From the NCBI GenBank assembly GCA_014138645.1, contig JACJIB010000002.1, positions 730,395 through 794,394 on the forward strand: DNA of 64,000 nt. Reading direction: 5' to 3'. Below are positions 1 to 8,312 of this stretch, in pieces. The first letter of the stretch is position 1. Every line of letters begins with the position of its first letter. This stretch comes from Methylorubrum thiocyanatum (GTDB lineage Bacteria > Pseudomonadota > Alphaproteobacteria > Rhizobiales > Beijerinckiaceae). A program made the translations under genes and the position numbers. The notes beneath the pieces were generated by a model that saw only the letters and a list, made by a program, of their open reading frames with translations, was not told the DNA's origin and ran no database searches.

Positions 1-33
1 CGCGCCGTCCGGCGCGCCGCCGGCACACTCTGA
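1..33 (+). CDS. 3' end of an upstream gene, probably the [2Fe-2S] subunit
   Basis: An open frame runs from the window edge to a TGA at 31-33 and ends in RAVRRAAGTL. It stops 14 bases before the molybdopterin subunit. In this family a small [2Fe-2S] subunit (IorA type) commonly precedes the large one, so this may be its C-terminus. Only eleven codons are visible, so the identity is inferred from position alone. Confidence 0.35.
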   Translation, partial: RAVRRAAGTL

Positions 34-47
34 GGGAGTCTTCAGCG

Positions 48-2273
48 ATGAACGCGCCCACCCTTTCCCGCCGCAGCCTGCTCCTCCAGGGCGGTGCTCT
101 GGTCGTCGGTTTCTCGCTCACGGGTCGCGACGCCCTCGCGCAGCAGGTCTTTGCACCGGTTGCCACCAACGGCTTCTCGAAGCCGGTCGCGCCGGATCAG
201 GTGGACAGCTTCCTGGCGCTGGGCGCCGATGGTCGCGCCACCATTTTCTCCGGCAAGGTCGATCTCGGCACCGGTATCAAGACCGCCTTGGCGCAGATGG
301 CCGCCGAGGAACTCGACCTGCCGCTCGATCGCGTCAGCGTCGTGCAGGGCGATACCGCGCTCACTCCCGACCAGGGACCGACCTACGGCAGCCTCTCGAT
401 CCAGAAAGGCGGCGTCGAGATCCGACAGGCGGCCGCGACGGCGCGGGCCCACCTCGTTCGGCTCGCAGGCGAACAGCTCGGTCTGCCCGCCGAGGCACTG
501 GTGAGCGAGAACGGCACCGTGCGGCCGAAGGCCGGCGGACCGGGCCTTACCTATGGCGAACTCGTCAAGGCGGGGCGCTTCGACTTGAAGGTCGATCCCA
601 CCGTTACCACCAAGGACCCGGCGACCTTCGCTCTCGTCGGCAAGTCGGTGGCGCGGATCGACATCCCGGAGAAGATCACCGGCCGCTTCACCTACATGCA
701 GGACTATCGCGTGCCCGGCATGGTGCATGCCCGCGTGGTCCGCCCGCCGGCCATCGGCGCGGAACTGCAGAGCGTGGACGAGGCCTCGGTCGCGGACATC
801 CCGGGTCTGATCCGCGTGGTGCGCCAGGGCAACTTCCTCGCGGTCGTTGCCGAGAAGGAGTGGGCGGCCGTCAAGGCGGCCGGGCAGATCAAGGCGACGT
901 GGTCGCGTTGGGAAGGCCTGCCGGAGCAGGACAAGCTCTGGCAGCACGTACGCGCCACCCGGGTGACGAAGGACGACGTCACGAGTAGCACGGGGGACGC
1001 CGAGACGGCGCTCGGCCAAGCCGCGCGCGTCCTGGAGGCGAGCTACGACTTCGCCATTCACACCCACGGGTCGATCGGGCCCTCCTGCGCCATCGCGGAG
1101 TTCGAGGACGGGCTCCTCACCTGCTGGACCGCCTCGCAGATGACGCACGCGCTGCGCAAGCAACTCGCGGCGATGACCGGCCTGAGGCCGGAGGCGGTGC
1201 GCTGCATCTACATCGAGGGGTCGGGCTGTTACGGCCGCAACGGCCACGAGGACGCGGCGGGTGACGCGGCGCTCCTGGCCCGCGCGGTTGGCCGGCCGGT
1301 GCGGGTGCAATGGTCGCGCGCGGACGAGCACGGATGGGACCCGAAGGGACCGCCGACGCTGATCGACCTGAAGGCCGGCCTCGACGGCGACGGCAACGTC
1401 GCCGCTTGGTCCTCGCAGTTCCACGTGCCCGAGGGCGCGGCTGGGAACGTGCCGCTGGTGGCGGCCGATCTCGCCGGGCTGCCGCACGAGACCACGATGT
1501 CGCCGGGCAACATCATCCAGAACTCGGCCCTGCCCTACGCCTTCCCGAACGTGCGCACGGTCTGCCACCGCTTGGCCACGACGCCGTTCCGGCCCTCGTG
1601 GATCCGGACGCCGGGCCGGATGCAGAACACCTACGCCAACGAGGCCTTCCTCGACGAATGCGCAGCGGCCGCGGGCGCCGATCCGCTGGAATACCGCCTG
1701 CGCGCCCTCAAGGATCCGCGCGGCATCGAGGTGCTGAAGAGGGTGGCGGACATCGCCAAGTGGCAGGTCCGGCCCTCGCCCAAGAACGACGCCTCCGGCG
1801 ACGTCCTGCGCGGGCGCGGCTTGTCCTACGTGAAGTACGAGTTGAACCGGACCTATGTGGCGGGCGTGGCCGAAGTGGAGGTCGACCGCCGGTCCGGGCA
1901 GGTGCGCGTGCCGCGCTTCTTCGTGGTTCAGGATTGCGGCCAGATCATCAACCCGGACGGCGTGCGCAATCAGCTCGACGGCAACGTCATCCAGACCGTG
2001 AGCCGCGTCCTGCTGGAAGAGGTCACGTTCGACCGCGGTGCGGTGACGAGTCTCGATTGGGTGAGCTACCCGATCCTGACCTTCCCCGACGTGCCCGAGG
2101 TCGTGATCGATCTGATCGATCGACCGACCGAGAAGCCGTGGGGCGCGGGTGAGCCTTCGGCCGCCATCGTACCGGCCGCGATCTCGAACGGGATCTTCGA
2201 CGCGACCGGCGCGCGTCTGCGCTCGGTGCCGTTCACGCCCGCCAAGGTGAAAGCGGCCCTTCAAGCGACCTGA
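48..2273 (+). CDS. xanthine dehydrogenase family molybdopterin-binding subunit (IorB-like)
   Basis: Large subunit of a molybdenum hydroxylase of the isoquinoline 1-oxidoreductase / aldehyde dehydrogenase type. The family hydroxylates N-heterocycles or oxidises aldehydes and passes electrons to a [2Fe-2S] partner. The N-terminus has a twin-arginine motif (SRRSLLL, from residue 7) and a hydrophobic stretch ending near ALAQ, so export as a folded periplasmic enzyme is likely. The near C-terminal GAGEPS places the family's catalytic glutamate at about residue 702. At 741 aa it is full length for the single-chain IorB group. The ATG follows GGGAG at 34-38 with a 9-base spacer. No cytochrome or maturation gene follows; the downstream neighbours are convergent. 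The substrate cannot be read from the sequence. Confidence 0.9.
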   Translation: MNAPTLSRRSLLLQGGALVVGFSLTGRDALAQQVFAPVATNGFSKPVAPDQVDSFLALGADGRATIFSGKVDLGTGIKTALAQMAAEELDLPLDRVSVVQGDTALTPDQGPTYGSLSIQKGGVEIRQAAATARAHLVRLAGEQLGLPAEALVSENGTVRPKAGGPGLTYGELVKAGRFDLKVDPTVTTKDPATFALVGKSVARIDIPEKITGRFTYMQDYRVPGMVHARVVRPPAIGAELQSVDEASVADIPGLIRVVRQGNFLAVVAEKEWAAVKAAGQIKATWSRWEGLPEQDKLWQHVRATRVTKDDVTSSTGDAETALGQAARVLEASYDFAIHTHGSIGPSCAIAEFEDGLLTCWTASQMTHALRKQLAAMTGLRPEAVRCIYIEGSGCYGRNGHEDAAGDAALLARAVGRPVRVQWSRADEHGWDPKGPPTLIDLKAGLDGDGNVAAWSSQFHVPEGAAGNVPLVAADLAGLPHETTMSPGNIIQNSALPYAFPNVRTVCHRLATTPFRPSWIRTPGRMQNTYANEAFLDECAAAAGADPLEYRLRALKDPRGIEVLKRVADIAKWQVRPSPKNDASGDVLRGRGLSYVKYELNRTYVAGVAEVEVDRRSGQVRVPRFFVVQDCGQIINPDGVRNQLDGNVIQTVSRVLLEEVTFDRGAVTSLDWVSYPILTFPDVPEVVIDLIDRPTEKPWGAGEPSAAIVPAAISNGIFDATGARLRSVPFTPAKVKAALQAT

Positions 2274-2300
2274 CGCGCCCGCGGCAGCCACGCGCGACCG

Positions 2301-2335
2301 GACGGCCCGCTGCTCCTCAGGGGCCGCGGGCCGTC
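2301..2335. terminator. inverted repeat between convergent genes
   Basis: GACGGCCCGC at 2301-2310 pairs perfectly with GCGGGCCGTC at 2326-2335, with a 15-base loop. It begins 28 bases after the stop of the molybdopterin subunit and lies upstream of the 3' end of the convergent HlyD gene. There is no T-run, as is common in GC-rich alphaproteobacteria. The rest of 2274-2586 shows no convincing gene. Confidence 0.5.
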
Positions 2336-2586
2336 GGCTCCCCGCGAATTCCGGCTGTCAGCGGCGCCGATTTTGCGCCTGTCACGACCGCGCTTCCCAT
2401 CAGTTCGGCGAGACCGCGAAAGTCGAGGAGAGCGCGCAACTAGACAATCCGGCTCAGGCTCCAGATCACGGCTCCGACCCGGTATGGCGCCCCGGACCGG
2501 ATGCGATCTGGCTCGCCGGATGTCCCGGTTGTCACGATCGGCCTCTCTGTCCTTTGCACCCCTTCGTTCAAACCGCTGAACGCTGT

Positions 2587-3534
2587 TCAACGGGTGGCTG
2601 CGCCCCGGGGCGCGGGGTCCGGGGCTCCCCGCCAAGCACCGGACAGGCTGAAATGCGGGGTCTCGCCATCGGGTTCGACCGCCACCGTGGCGGTGCGGCC
2701 CGCGACCAGCCGCGTCTGGTCCGGAACGCCGTCGAGCTTGATCCGCACCGGGATGCGCTGGGCGAGCCGGACCCAGGCGAAGGTCGGGTTGACGCTCGCG
2801 AGCAGGTTCGAACCCGCGGTCCGCTCCCGGTCCTCGATGCCGCCCGCGAAGCTCTCAACGTGACCGGACAGCGTCTCCTTCTCGCCCATCAAGCGGATGC
2901 TGGCCCTGTCGCCCACATGGATGCGCGGCAGCTTGGTTTCTTCGAAGTAGCCCTCCACCCGCAGGGTGTCGCTGTCGATGAGCGCCATGACGCCGTGGCC
3001 GGTCGAGACGTAGGTGCCGGGCCGCAGCCCCATATTGGTGATGCGACCGTTGACCGAGGCCTTCACGGCGGAGCGGTCGAGATTGAGCTTGGCGAGATCG
3101 CGGTCGGCCATCGCTTGGCCGTAGGCCGCCTTGGCCTCGAGGTCGGCCGCCTGCGCCGCCTCGACCCGTTGCTGGGACGCCGCGGCGTCGCTGAGCTTCA
3201 GGTAACGGGCGTAGTCCGCCGCGGCCTGCACGGCGCTCGCCTTCTTGCCCTCGACCACCGCCTCGGCCTGCCGCAGGGCCAGCGCGAAGCGGTCGGGGTC
3301 GATGCGGAACAGGACATCGCCTTGCTTGACCACTTGGTTGTCCGTGATCAGCACTTCGGTGACGAGGCCGGAGACGTCGGGGGCCACCTGAACCACGTCG
3401 GCCCGCACCCGCCCGTCCCGGGTCCAGGGGGCCTCCATGTAGTAATCCCACAGGGCCAGCCCGACGACGATGGCGGCGGCGACCATCCCAAGGGTGACGA
3501 GGAGGCGGAACGAGAGGGCGAGAAGCCGAGACAT
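2587..3534 (-). CDS. HlyD/EmrA-family periplasmic adaptor of an aromatic-acid type efflux pump
   Basis: Membrane-fusion protein linking an inner-membrane FUSC pump to an outer-membrane channel. An N-terminal membrane anchor (about residues 7-27) is followed by a biotinyl-lipoyl half (APDVSGLVTEVLITDNQVVK), a coiled-coil hairpin rich in Ala/Glu/Gln (about 90-160), the second lipoyl half (VNGRITNMGLRPGTYV) and a beta-barrel. At 315 aa it fits the AaeA group. It is the last gene of the MarR-FUSC-DUF1656-HlyD operon, 45 bases after DUF1656. The set matches AaeXAB, which in E. coli exports hydroxylated aromatic carboxylates; the substrate here is inferred. No outer-membrane factor is encoded nearby. 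Confidence 0.88.
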   Translation of the reverse strand: MSRLLALSFRLLVTLGMVAAAIVVGLALWDYYMEAPWTRDGRVRADVVQVAPDVSGLVTEVLITDNQVVKQGDVLFRIDPDRFALALRQAEAVVEGKKASAVQAAADYARYLKLSDAAASQQRVEAAQAADLEAKAAYGQAMADRDLAKLNLDRSAVKASVNGRITNMGLRPGTYVSTGHGVMALIDSDTLRVEGYFEETKLPRIHVGDRASIRLMGEKETLSGHVESFAGGIEDRERTAGSNLLASVNPTFAWVRLAQRIPVRIKLDGVPDQTRLVAGRTATVAVEPDGETPHFSLSGAWRGAPDPAPRGAATR

Positions 3535-3579
3535 GGGTCAATCCGGAAGGTCTGGGGCGTGGCCGGGCGTGCCCGTCGA

Positions 3580-3789
3580 TCAGGAGGTCAACGGCACCGC
3601 GACCGAGACGACGGCGCCCAGCAGCACGACGTAGAGGGCAAGATCGAACAGGGGACGATGCCAGACGAGGCGGTAGAACCCGGCCCAGGCCAGCACCCGC
3701 CGCAGCGGCAGGCTGATGGCGAAGGCGAGCAGCATCCAGGCCGCCAGACTCGGCACGAAGACGCCGTAGAGGTCGAGTTCACCCGTCAT
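3580..3789 (-). CDS. DUF1656 small membrane protein (AaeX-like)
   Basis: A 69-aa protein with two hydrophobic segments (about residues 10-29 and 45-65) separated by a basic loop (RRVLAWAGFYRLVWHR). The opening GELDLYGVFVPSL is typical of DUF1656, which almost always sits between a FUSC pump and its HlyD adaptor. The ATG (3787-3789) is in the last copy of a 14-bp triplication. The two upstream ATGs made by the other copies are out of frame with it. The role of the family is unknown; an accessory function in the efflux complex is inferred. Confidence 0.88.
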   Translation of the reverse strand: MTGELDLYGVFVPSLAAWMLLAFAISLPLRRVLAWAGFYRLVWHRPLFDLALYVVLLGAVVSVAVPLTS

Positions 3790-3818
3790 GGTTCACCCGT
3801 CATGGTTCACCCGTCATG
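3777..3818. repeat. three tandem copies of a 14-bp unit at the FUSC/DUF1656 junction
   Basis: The unit GTTCACCCGTCATG occurs three times without gaps (3777-3790, 3791-3804, 3805-3818). On the coding (minus) strand each copy supplies an ATG ACG GGT GAA start. Because 14 is not a multiple of 3, only the last copy is in frame with DUF1656. The first copy overlaps the TGA (3814-3816) of the displaced FUSC tail as ATGA. The ancestral arrangement was probably one copy with a 4-bp stop/start overlap, later expanded by slippage. Confidence 0.9.
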
Positions 3819-3930
3819 CCGCGAGTTCCGGATGCGTGGTCGAAGGCAGGTTCGGACGGTAGGGCGGCGCATCGGGGAAGAGGCCGCGCCGGATGCCGAC
3901 GAGCCCCATCAGCGCCGCACGCCGGAAGCC
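3814..3930 (-). other. out-of-frame C-terminal tail of the FUSC gene
   Basis: Just before the FUSC stop at 3909, a second minus frame reads on through MGLVGIRRGLFPDAPPYRP and ends at TGA 3814-3816. This looks like a genuine FUSC C-terminus (short, Pro-rich, after a final hydrophobic patch). Its stop overlaps the first repeat copy's ATG, as expected for coupled genes. A single-base loss around 3920-3930 would explain why the main frame instead ends in ASGVRR. Real mutation and sequencing error cannot be separated from this sequence alone. Confidence 0.5.
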
Positions 3931-5855
3931 TGCCGCGCATCGAGGGACACGGCGCCGAGCGCATCGTCGATGGTATCGAGCAGTGCGCGGGCAGGCGTCG
4001 CCGCCTCGGCCCCGAAGTGCCGCGACAGGGCGGCGAGAAGCGTCTCGACGGCCTCCCGGGCAGGCTTCGAGAGGTGTCGACGGTCGCGCCGCAACTCCAC
4101 GACGTTGATGCCGATGCGCACTTCGGCCAACAGGTCCGCGGTCCACTCCGCGTCCTCGCGCGGCAGAGCGGCCAGCCGTGGCGCGATCAGACCGACCCGG
4201 TCGAGCATCAGGGCCGCGAGTTCGAGGCCGTTCTGCGCAACCTGGCGCTCGGCCGCGCGGGCGAGGCTGCGGCGGTTGATGGCCCGCAGGCGCCGGGCCG
4301 ACCAGCCGGCGCCGACCGAGCGGACGAGGCGCGTGACGATGGCGGCCACCCACATCCCGACGATGACCGCGACGGATGAGTTGGCGAAAGCGGCGAAGTC
4401 GCCCGTGTAGCTGCCCTGGAGAGCGATCATGGCCGAGCCGTTGACCGCCGCTCCCATCGCCAGGGGCGCCGTCTTCGGCTGCGCCATGAAGACGCCGCAG
4501 ACTAGGAGGGCCGGGGCCAGCGCGAGAACCAGCATCTCGAAGGTGGTCGCCAGCGGCAGGACTGCGAACAGGTAGGTGCCCGCCCCGAGGGCGCCGAGAA
4601 TGGCCGAGTTGGCGAAGCTGACGATGAACGGCGCGGGATCGTCCTGCGCGGCAAAGAAGCTGCAGCCGACCGCCGCCATCATCGGGGCGGCCGAGCCGTG
4701 GGGCCATCCGGTCGCGATCCAGATCGCGCAGGTGACGAGGATGGTCAGGAACACGCCCACGGCCGAAAGCAGCGCCATGCCATGGTCACGGTGGCGTATC
4801 GTGCGCGCCGCGGCGGTGTAGCGGAAGGTCATGGCCTCGGTGACCGGCGTCCCGTCGGCAATGTGCCGCTGCAGGATGCGGGCGTCCTGGCGTAGATCGA
4901 TGAAGTCGCGCAGGCGTGCCAGCAGGCTCGCCAGCACCAGGGCATCCCAGGATGCACGCTCGCCGAGGGCGGGCTCGAGCGCGTCGGCGGCGGCTTTCAA
5001 GCGGTCGGCCTGCGCCTGGTCGGTGGTTCCGGATGCAAGCCATCCGGCCATGTCGTCGAGGAGAGAGCGCAGACGCTGCGGCAGGGGGCCCATCCGCTCC
5101 AGCGTGTCGATCCGGTCCGAGACGGCGGAGGCGATGGGCAGGAACATCAGCATGTGCTGGCGCAACGTCGCCATCGCCTCGGCCGAGCGTTCCGCCCCGG
5201 TCATGTCGTAGCGCAAGGGCGTCGCCAACGCGTCGAACGCGACGGCGTCCGACGCCAGCTTCAGCCGTGTCGCCTGCGTATCCTTACCCGTGCGGGCGCG
5301 GCCGAGAACGTTGATGACCCAGCCCCGGGCGTCGCGCAGCCAGAGGTCGAGCCGGGCGGTGATCACGGGCGCCACCGATTGCGGCAGCACGATCGTGTTC
5401 ACGAGGCTGGCGCAGAGGATGCCGAGGGTGATTTCCTCGGCCCGGGCCACGGCGGTGTCGAACATCGTTCCGGGGTCGCCGACGGCGGGGAAGCCGATCA
5501 GGGCCGCCGTGTAGCCGCCGAGCATCATCAGGTAGCTGCGGGGCGTGCGATCGAGCAGCGAGAAGTACAGGCACGCCGCCACCCAGAGCGCGATGGCCAG
5601 GGTGAGAAGTTCCGGAGCGTTCACGAGGTTCGGCACGAGGGCCACCGTCACCACGGCGCCGAGCAGGGTGCCGAGCACCCGGTAGAGCGCCTTCGAGCGC
5701 GTGGCACCGGCGAGCACCTGGCTGGTGATGTAGACCGTGCCGAGCGCCCAGTAGGGGTTCGGCAGGTCGATCCAGAACGCCAGGAACAGGGCCAGCATCG
5801 CCGCCGCGAAGGTCTTGAGCGCGAACGCCCAGTCACGCCAGCCCGGCAGGCTCAT
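3909..5855 (-). CDS. FUSC family inner-membrane efflux pump (AaeB-like)
   Basis: A 648-aa pump with the usual FUSC layout: an N-terminal membrane bundle (FALKTFAAAMLALFLAFWID onward), a long cytoplasmic region (about 170-350) and a second bundle (about 360-500) with a soluble tail. The family drives export of aromatic or other toxic acids with a HlyD adaptor. Its ATG overlaps the MarR stop by 4 bp (5852-5855), so the two are translationally coupled. The C-terminus seems frameshifted: the present stop at 3909 cuts off about 30 residues that continue in another frame to 3814. The lost piece lies beyond the membrane domains, so the pump may still work. Confidence 0.88.
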   Translation of the reverse strand: MSLPGWRDWAFALKTFAAAMLALFLAFWIDLPNPYWALGTVYITSQVLAGATRSKALYRVLGTLLGAVVTVALVPNLVNAPELLTLAIALWVAACLYFSLLDRTPRSYLMMLGGYTAALIGFPAVGDPGTMFDTAVARAEEITLGILCASLVNTIVLPQSVAPVITARLDLWLRDARGWVINVLGRARTGKDTQATRLKLASDAVAFDALATPLRYDMTGAERSAEAMATLRQHMLMFLPIASAVSDRIDTLERMGPLPQRLRSLLDDMAGWLASGTTDQAQADRLKAAADALEPALGERASWDALVLASLLARLRDFIDLRQDARILQRHIADGTPVTEAMTFRYTAAARTIRHRDHGMALLSAVGVFLTILVTCAIWIATGWPHGSAAPMMAAVGCSFFAAQDDPAPFIVSFANSAILGALGAGTYLFAVLPLATTFEMLVLALAPALLVCGVFMAQPKTAPLAMGAAVNGSAMIALQGSYTGDFAAFANSSVAVIVGMWVAAIVTRLVRSVGAGWSARRLRAINRRSLARAAERQVAQNGLELAALMLDRVGLIAPRLAALPREDAEWTADLLAEVRIGINVVELRRDRRHLSKPAREAVETLLAALSRHFGAEAATPARALLDTIDDALGAVSLDARQASGVRR

Positions 5856-6382
5856 TCCGCGGCCTCGCCGTGCGCGATCCTATCCCCGGAAAGACCGGTC
5901 TCGGACGGGCCGCCCACTCGGTCCTGGATGGCCCGGAACACCCGAAGGCTCGCCTCCAGGTCGGACGCGCTCACCTTCGAGAACACCGCCTTTCGCAATC
6001 GGTCGAGGTCGGCTTCGATCCGCGCGACCTGGGAGCGTCCGGTGTCGGTGAGGCTCAGGACCTTGGCACGGCGATCGGTCGGGTCCTCCTTGCGCGTGAC
6101 GAGGCCGGCCGCTTCGAGCTGGTCGAGGAGGCGCACGAGCGACGGACCCTCGATCCCGACCGCTTCCGCCAACGCGTTCTGGCGCGGTTCACCGCCCAGG
6201 CGACCGATCAGCACCAGGGGCAACGCTTTCGCCTCGGAGACACCGTGCGCATCCGTGGTGGCGTTGGCGAGCCGCCTCCATTGGCGGCCCGAGAGCAGGA
6301 GCGCGTGGGTGTAGGTCAGCCAAAGCTGGCTCGAGCCCTCCGCTGCCATCCGACTGCTTCCCTCTGGGCCGGGCTGAGGCAA
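5852..6382 (-). CDS. MarR family transcriptional regulator
   Basis: A 176-aa winged-helix regulator. The central HTH spans about residues 60-95 (LAEAVGIEGPSLVRLLDQLE), followed by the wing motif DPTDRRAKVLSLTDTG, a MarR hallmark. Flanking helices would form the dimer interface. It is the first gene of the efflux operon and overlaps FUSC by 4 bp, so it very likely represses its own operon and is released by a phenolic or similar ligand. A near-perfect palindrome lies 20-37 bases upstream of its start. A second ATG at residue 12 (MAAEGSSQ) is an alternative start. Confidence 0.9.
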   Translation of the reverse strand: MPQPGPEGSSRMAAEGSSQLWLTYTHALLLSGRQWRRLANATTDAHGVSEAKALPLVLIGRLGGEPRQNALAEAVGIEGPSLVRLLDQLEAAGLVTRKEDPTDRRAKVLSLTDTGRSQVARIEADLDRLRKAVFSKVSASDLEASLRVFRAIQDRVGGPSETGLSGDRIAHGEAAE

Positions 6383-6401
6383 ATGCCTCGTACCGAATAG
6401 A

Positions 6402-6419
6402 TTGATAGCAGACTATCGA
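6402..6419. promoter_or_regulatory. palindromic operator candidate for the MarR efflux operon
   Basis: TTGATAGCAGACTATCGA contains a perfect GATAG-CAGA-CTATC dyad with one mismatch in the outer arms. Its size suits a MarR dimer. It sits 20-37 bases upstream of the MarR start. A weak promoter on the minus strand (TTGAAT, 17-base spacer, TAGTCT) would overlap the dyad, which suggests steric repression. Confidence 0.6.
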
Positions 6420-6709
6420 TTGGTTTGCATCCATTCAAGCCGGACAGGATCCTTGGACGGCCGGACGCGACTGCGCCGACCGAGCGGCACCCGTCCTGGC
6501 GTCGAGCGGCGTTCATCGGTGAGCGAGCGCCATCACGGCGGCCGCGGCGTCCGCTGTGAAGAGATAGACCTCGCGCACCGGGTCCATCGCCATTGGCTCG
6601 GGGCGCGTCGCCGGTGCTTCTAGGGCGGTGCGCGTCGCGTCGGCAGGGCCGAGCCGGCAATGCTCAGGTTCGGCACCTGATCAGCGCCAGAACCCCTGTG
6701 CAGAGACGC
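6420..6709. other. intergenic region without a convincing gene
   Basis: Between the MarR promoter and the 3' end of the chain-length regulator no frame has plausible protein character. The only structure is a short dyad, TCAGGT (6664-6669) / ACCTGA (6675-6680), about 30 bases beyond the stop at 6710 on the minus strand. It could be a weak terminator for the exopolysaccharide transcript. Confidence 0.4.
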
Positions 6710-8146
6710 CTAGGCGCGTCGGCGCAGGAGGCTTCGCAGTATCCCACCGTAGGCCACCAGTGCCGCTCCGAGCCCGAGTCCGAACAGGAGGGCGACAGGC
6801 AGCACGACCTTCGGCGACGGCGGCCAGGACCGGCCGAGCGGCGGGGTCGCAGCGGAGATGATACGCATGTTGGTGGTGTCGAGCCGCTCCTGCTCGCCGG
6901 TCTCCCGCGAGCGCTTGAGGAAGGACTCATAGATCGTGCGCTGGGTCTCGACGTTGCGTTCGAGGTCACGAAGCACGATCAGATCGCGGTTGTTGCGCTC
7001 GGTCTCCCGCTTCAGGCCGTCGATGTCGCGACGGATGGTTTTCTCGTAGGTCGAGGCCCGGTCGTATTCCTTGATCGTCGACTCGATGATCCGTCCCTTC
7101 TCGTGCGCGATTGCGGCCTCGAGTTCACGCACCTGCGCGCCCTGCTCGGTCACGGCGGGGTGCCGCGGGCCGAACTTCTTGCCGATCTCGGACTGCGCGC
7201 GCAGCAGATCGACCAGTTGCTGGCGCAGCGCCCGCATCTCCGGTGATTGGAGCATTTCCGGCAATGCGGTGCCGATGCGGCCGCGCATGTCGCGCGCCTG
7301 TTCGGCCTGCTTCGCAAGCGCTGCGGTGCGCAGGGCTGCGGCGGATAACTGGGCGTTCAATTCGCTGAGGCGCTGGTCGCCGAGCAGCAGGCCCTGCGCC
7401 TTGACGAGGTTATGCTTCTCCCGAAAAGCGGCGGCTTTCTTCTCGGCTTCCAGAAGTGTGCCGCGAAGGGTGGCGAGCCGGGCTGCCAGCGCATCCGAGG
7501 CGCGACCGGCGGCCTTGGCGCGGGCGGCCGTCTCCTCGGTGAAGAAGGTATCAGCAATCGTGTTGGCGATCAGGGCGGACTTCTGACCGCTCTTGGATTT
7601 CACGACGACCTCGATCACGAAGGTCCGCTCCGGCCGCCGAACCGTCATCTTGCGCCGGAGCGCCTCGATCGCCTGCAGTTCCGGATTGGCGGGTCCTTCA
7701 CTGGGCGCGAGGCCCAGCGCGCGCTTGACCGTTTCGCTCAGACTGCCCGGTTGCGGCGGAGCCGGCGCAAATTCGGGGTCGTCCTGCAGATTGAGACGGC
7801 TGACGACGCGGCTCAGCACGCTGTCGGAGGCAATGACCTTGACTTGGCTCTCGACGATCGAGACGCCGCTGTCGGCGAGCTGATTGCTCGGGTTGACGCC
7901 GTTCTCGATCACTTTGAGATCGACCGGATCGACGAGGATCTCGGTTTGCGAGGTGTAGATCGGCGGGATGAGCCCGAGCGCGAGGATGGCCGCGACCAGC
8001 GCCGCAATCCCCGATGCGATCACCCAGACGAGCCCCGAGCGGATCCGGTCGACAGCCTGTCCCAGATCCCCGAAGCCCGTTCCTCCGACGTCCAGCGGTG
8101 CCTCGATCCGGGTCTCAGCCCGCGGTTGATGTGCGAAACTGTACAT
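6710..8146 (-). CDS. exopolysaccharide chain-length / export regulator (Wzz-GumC type)
   Basis: A 478-aa polysaccharide co-polymerase. One membrane segment lies at about residues 38-58 (VWVIASGIAALVAAILALGL), then the Wzz domain (PPIYTSQTEILVDP), a long periplasmic coiled coil (about 200-390) and a C-terminal membrane segment (VVLPVALLFGLGLGAALVAY). The family sets polymer length and helps export in Wzx/Wzy systems. There is no C-terminal BY-kinase ATPase domain, so a separate kinase would be needed; none is in the window. The ATG at 8146 (MYSFAHQP) was chosen over the open frame extending to 8362, whose Pro/Arg-rich start is not protein-like. It lies 166 bases after the GT2 gene on the same strand. 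Confidence 0.87.
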   Translation of the reverse strand: MYSFAHQPRAETRIEAPLDVGGTGFGDLGQAVDRIRSGLVWVIASGIAALVAAILALGLIPPIYTSQTEILVDPVDLKVIENGVNPSNQLADSGVSIVESQVKVIASDSVLSRVVSRLNLQDDPEFAPAPPQPGSLSETVKRALGLAPSEGPANPELQAIEALRRKMTVRRPERTFVIEVVVKSKSGQKSALIANTIADTFFTEETAARAKAAGRASDALAARLATLRGTLLEAEKKAAAFREKHNLVKAQGLLLGDQRLSELNAQLSAAALRTAALAKQAEQARDMRGRIGTALPEMLQSPEMRALRQQLVDLLRAQSEIGKKFGPRHPAVTEQGAQVRELEAAIAHEKGRIIESTIKEYDRASTYEKTIRRDIDGLKRETERNNRDLIVLRDLERNVETQRTIYESFLKRSRETGEQERLDTTNMRIISAATPPLGRSWPPSPKVVLPVALLFGLGLGAALVAYGGILRSLLRRRA

Positions 8147-8312
8147 TACGCCACATCCACTTCCATTCCGGTATTCCGTGCCGACTCGTCCGACCTTGGC
8201 ACGACCCGGTCCCGGATCGGGACAAAGAGATCTCCTGCCCGTCCGGCCGACGGCTTCGGGGCAACCAGGATGCCAAGCCGTTCCGGACGGCGGACAGGGT
8301 GAGTTGCGAGCC

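Noticed and set aside
42-2291. A 749-codon open frame antisense to the molybdopterin subunit
   Set aside because: It covers the whole plus-strand gene, is Arg/His/Asp-rich without any family motif, and is the usual antisense shadow of GC-rich coding DNA.
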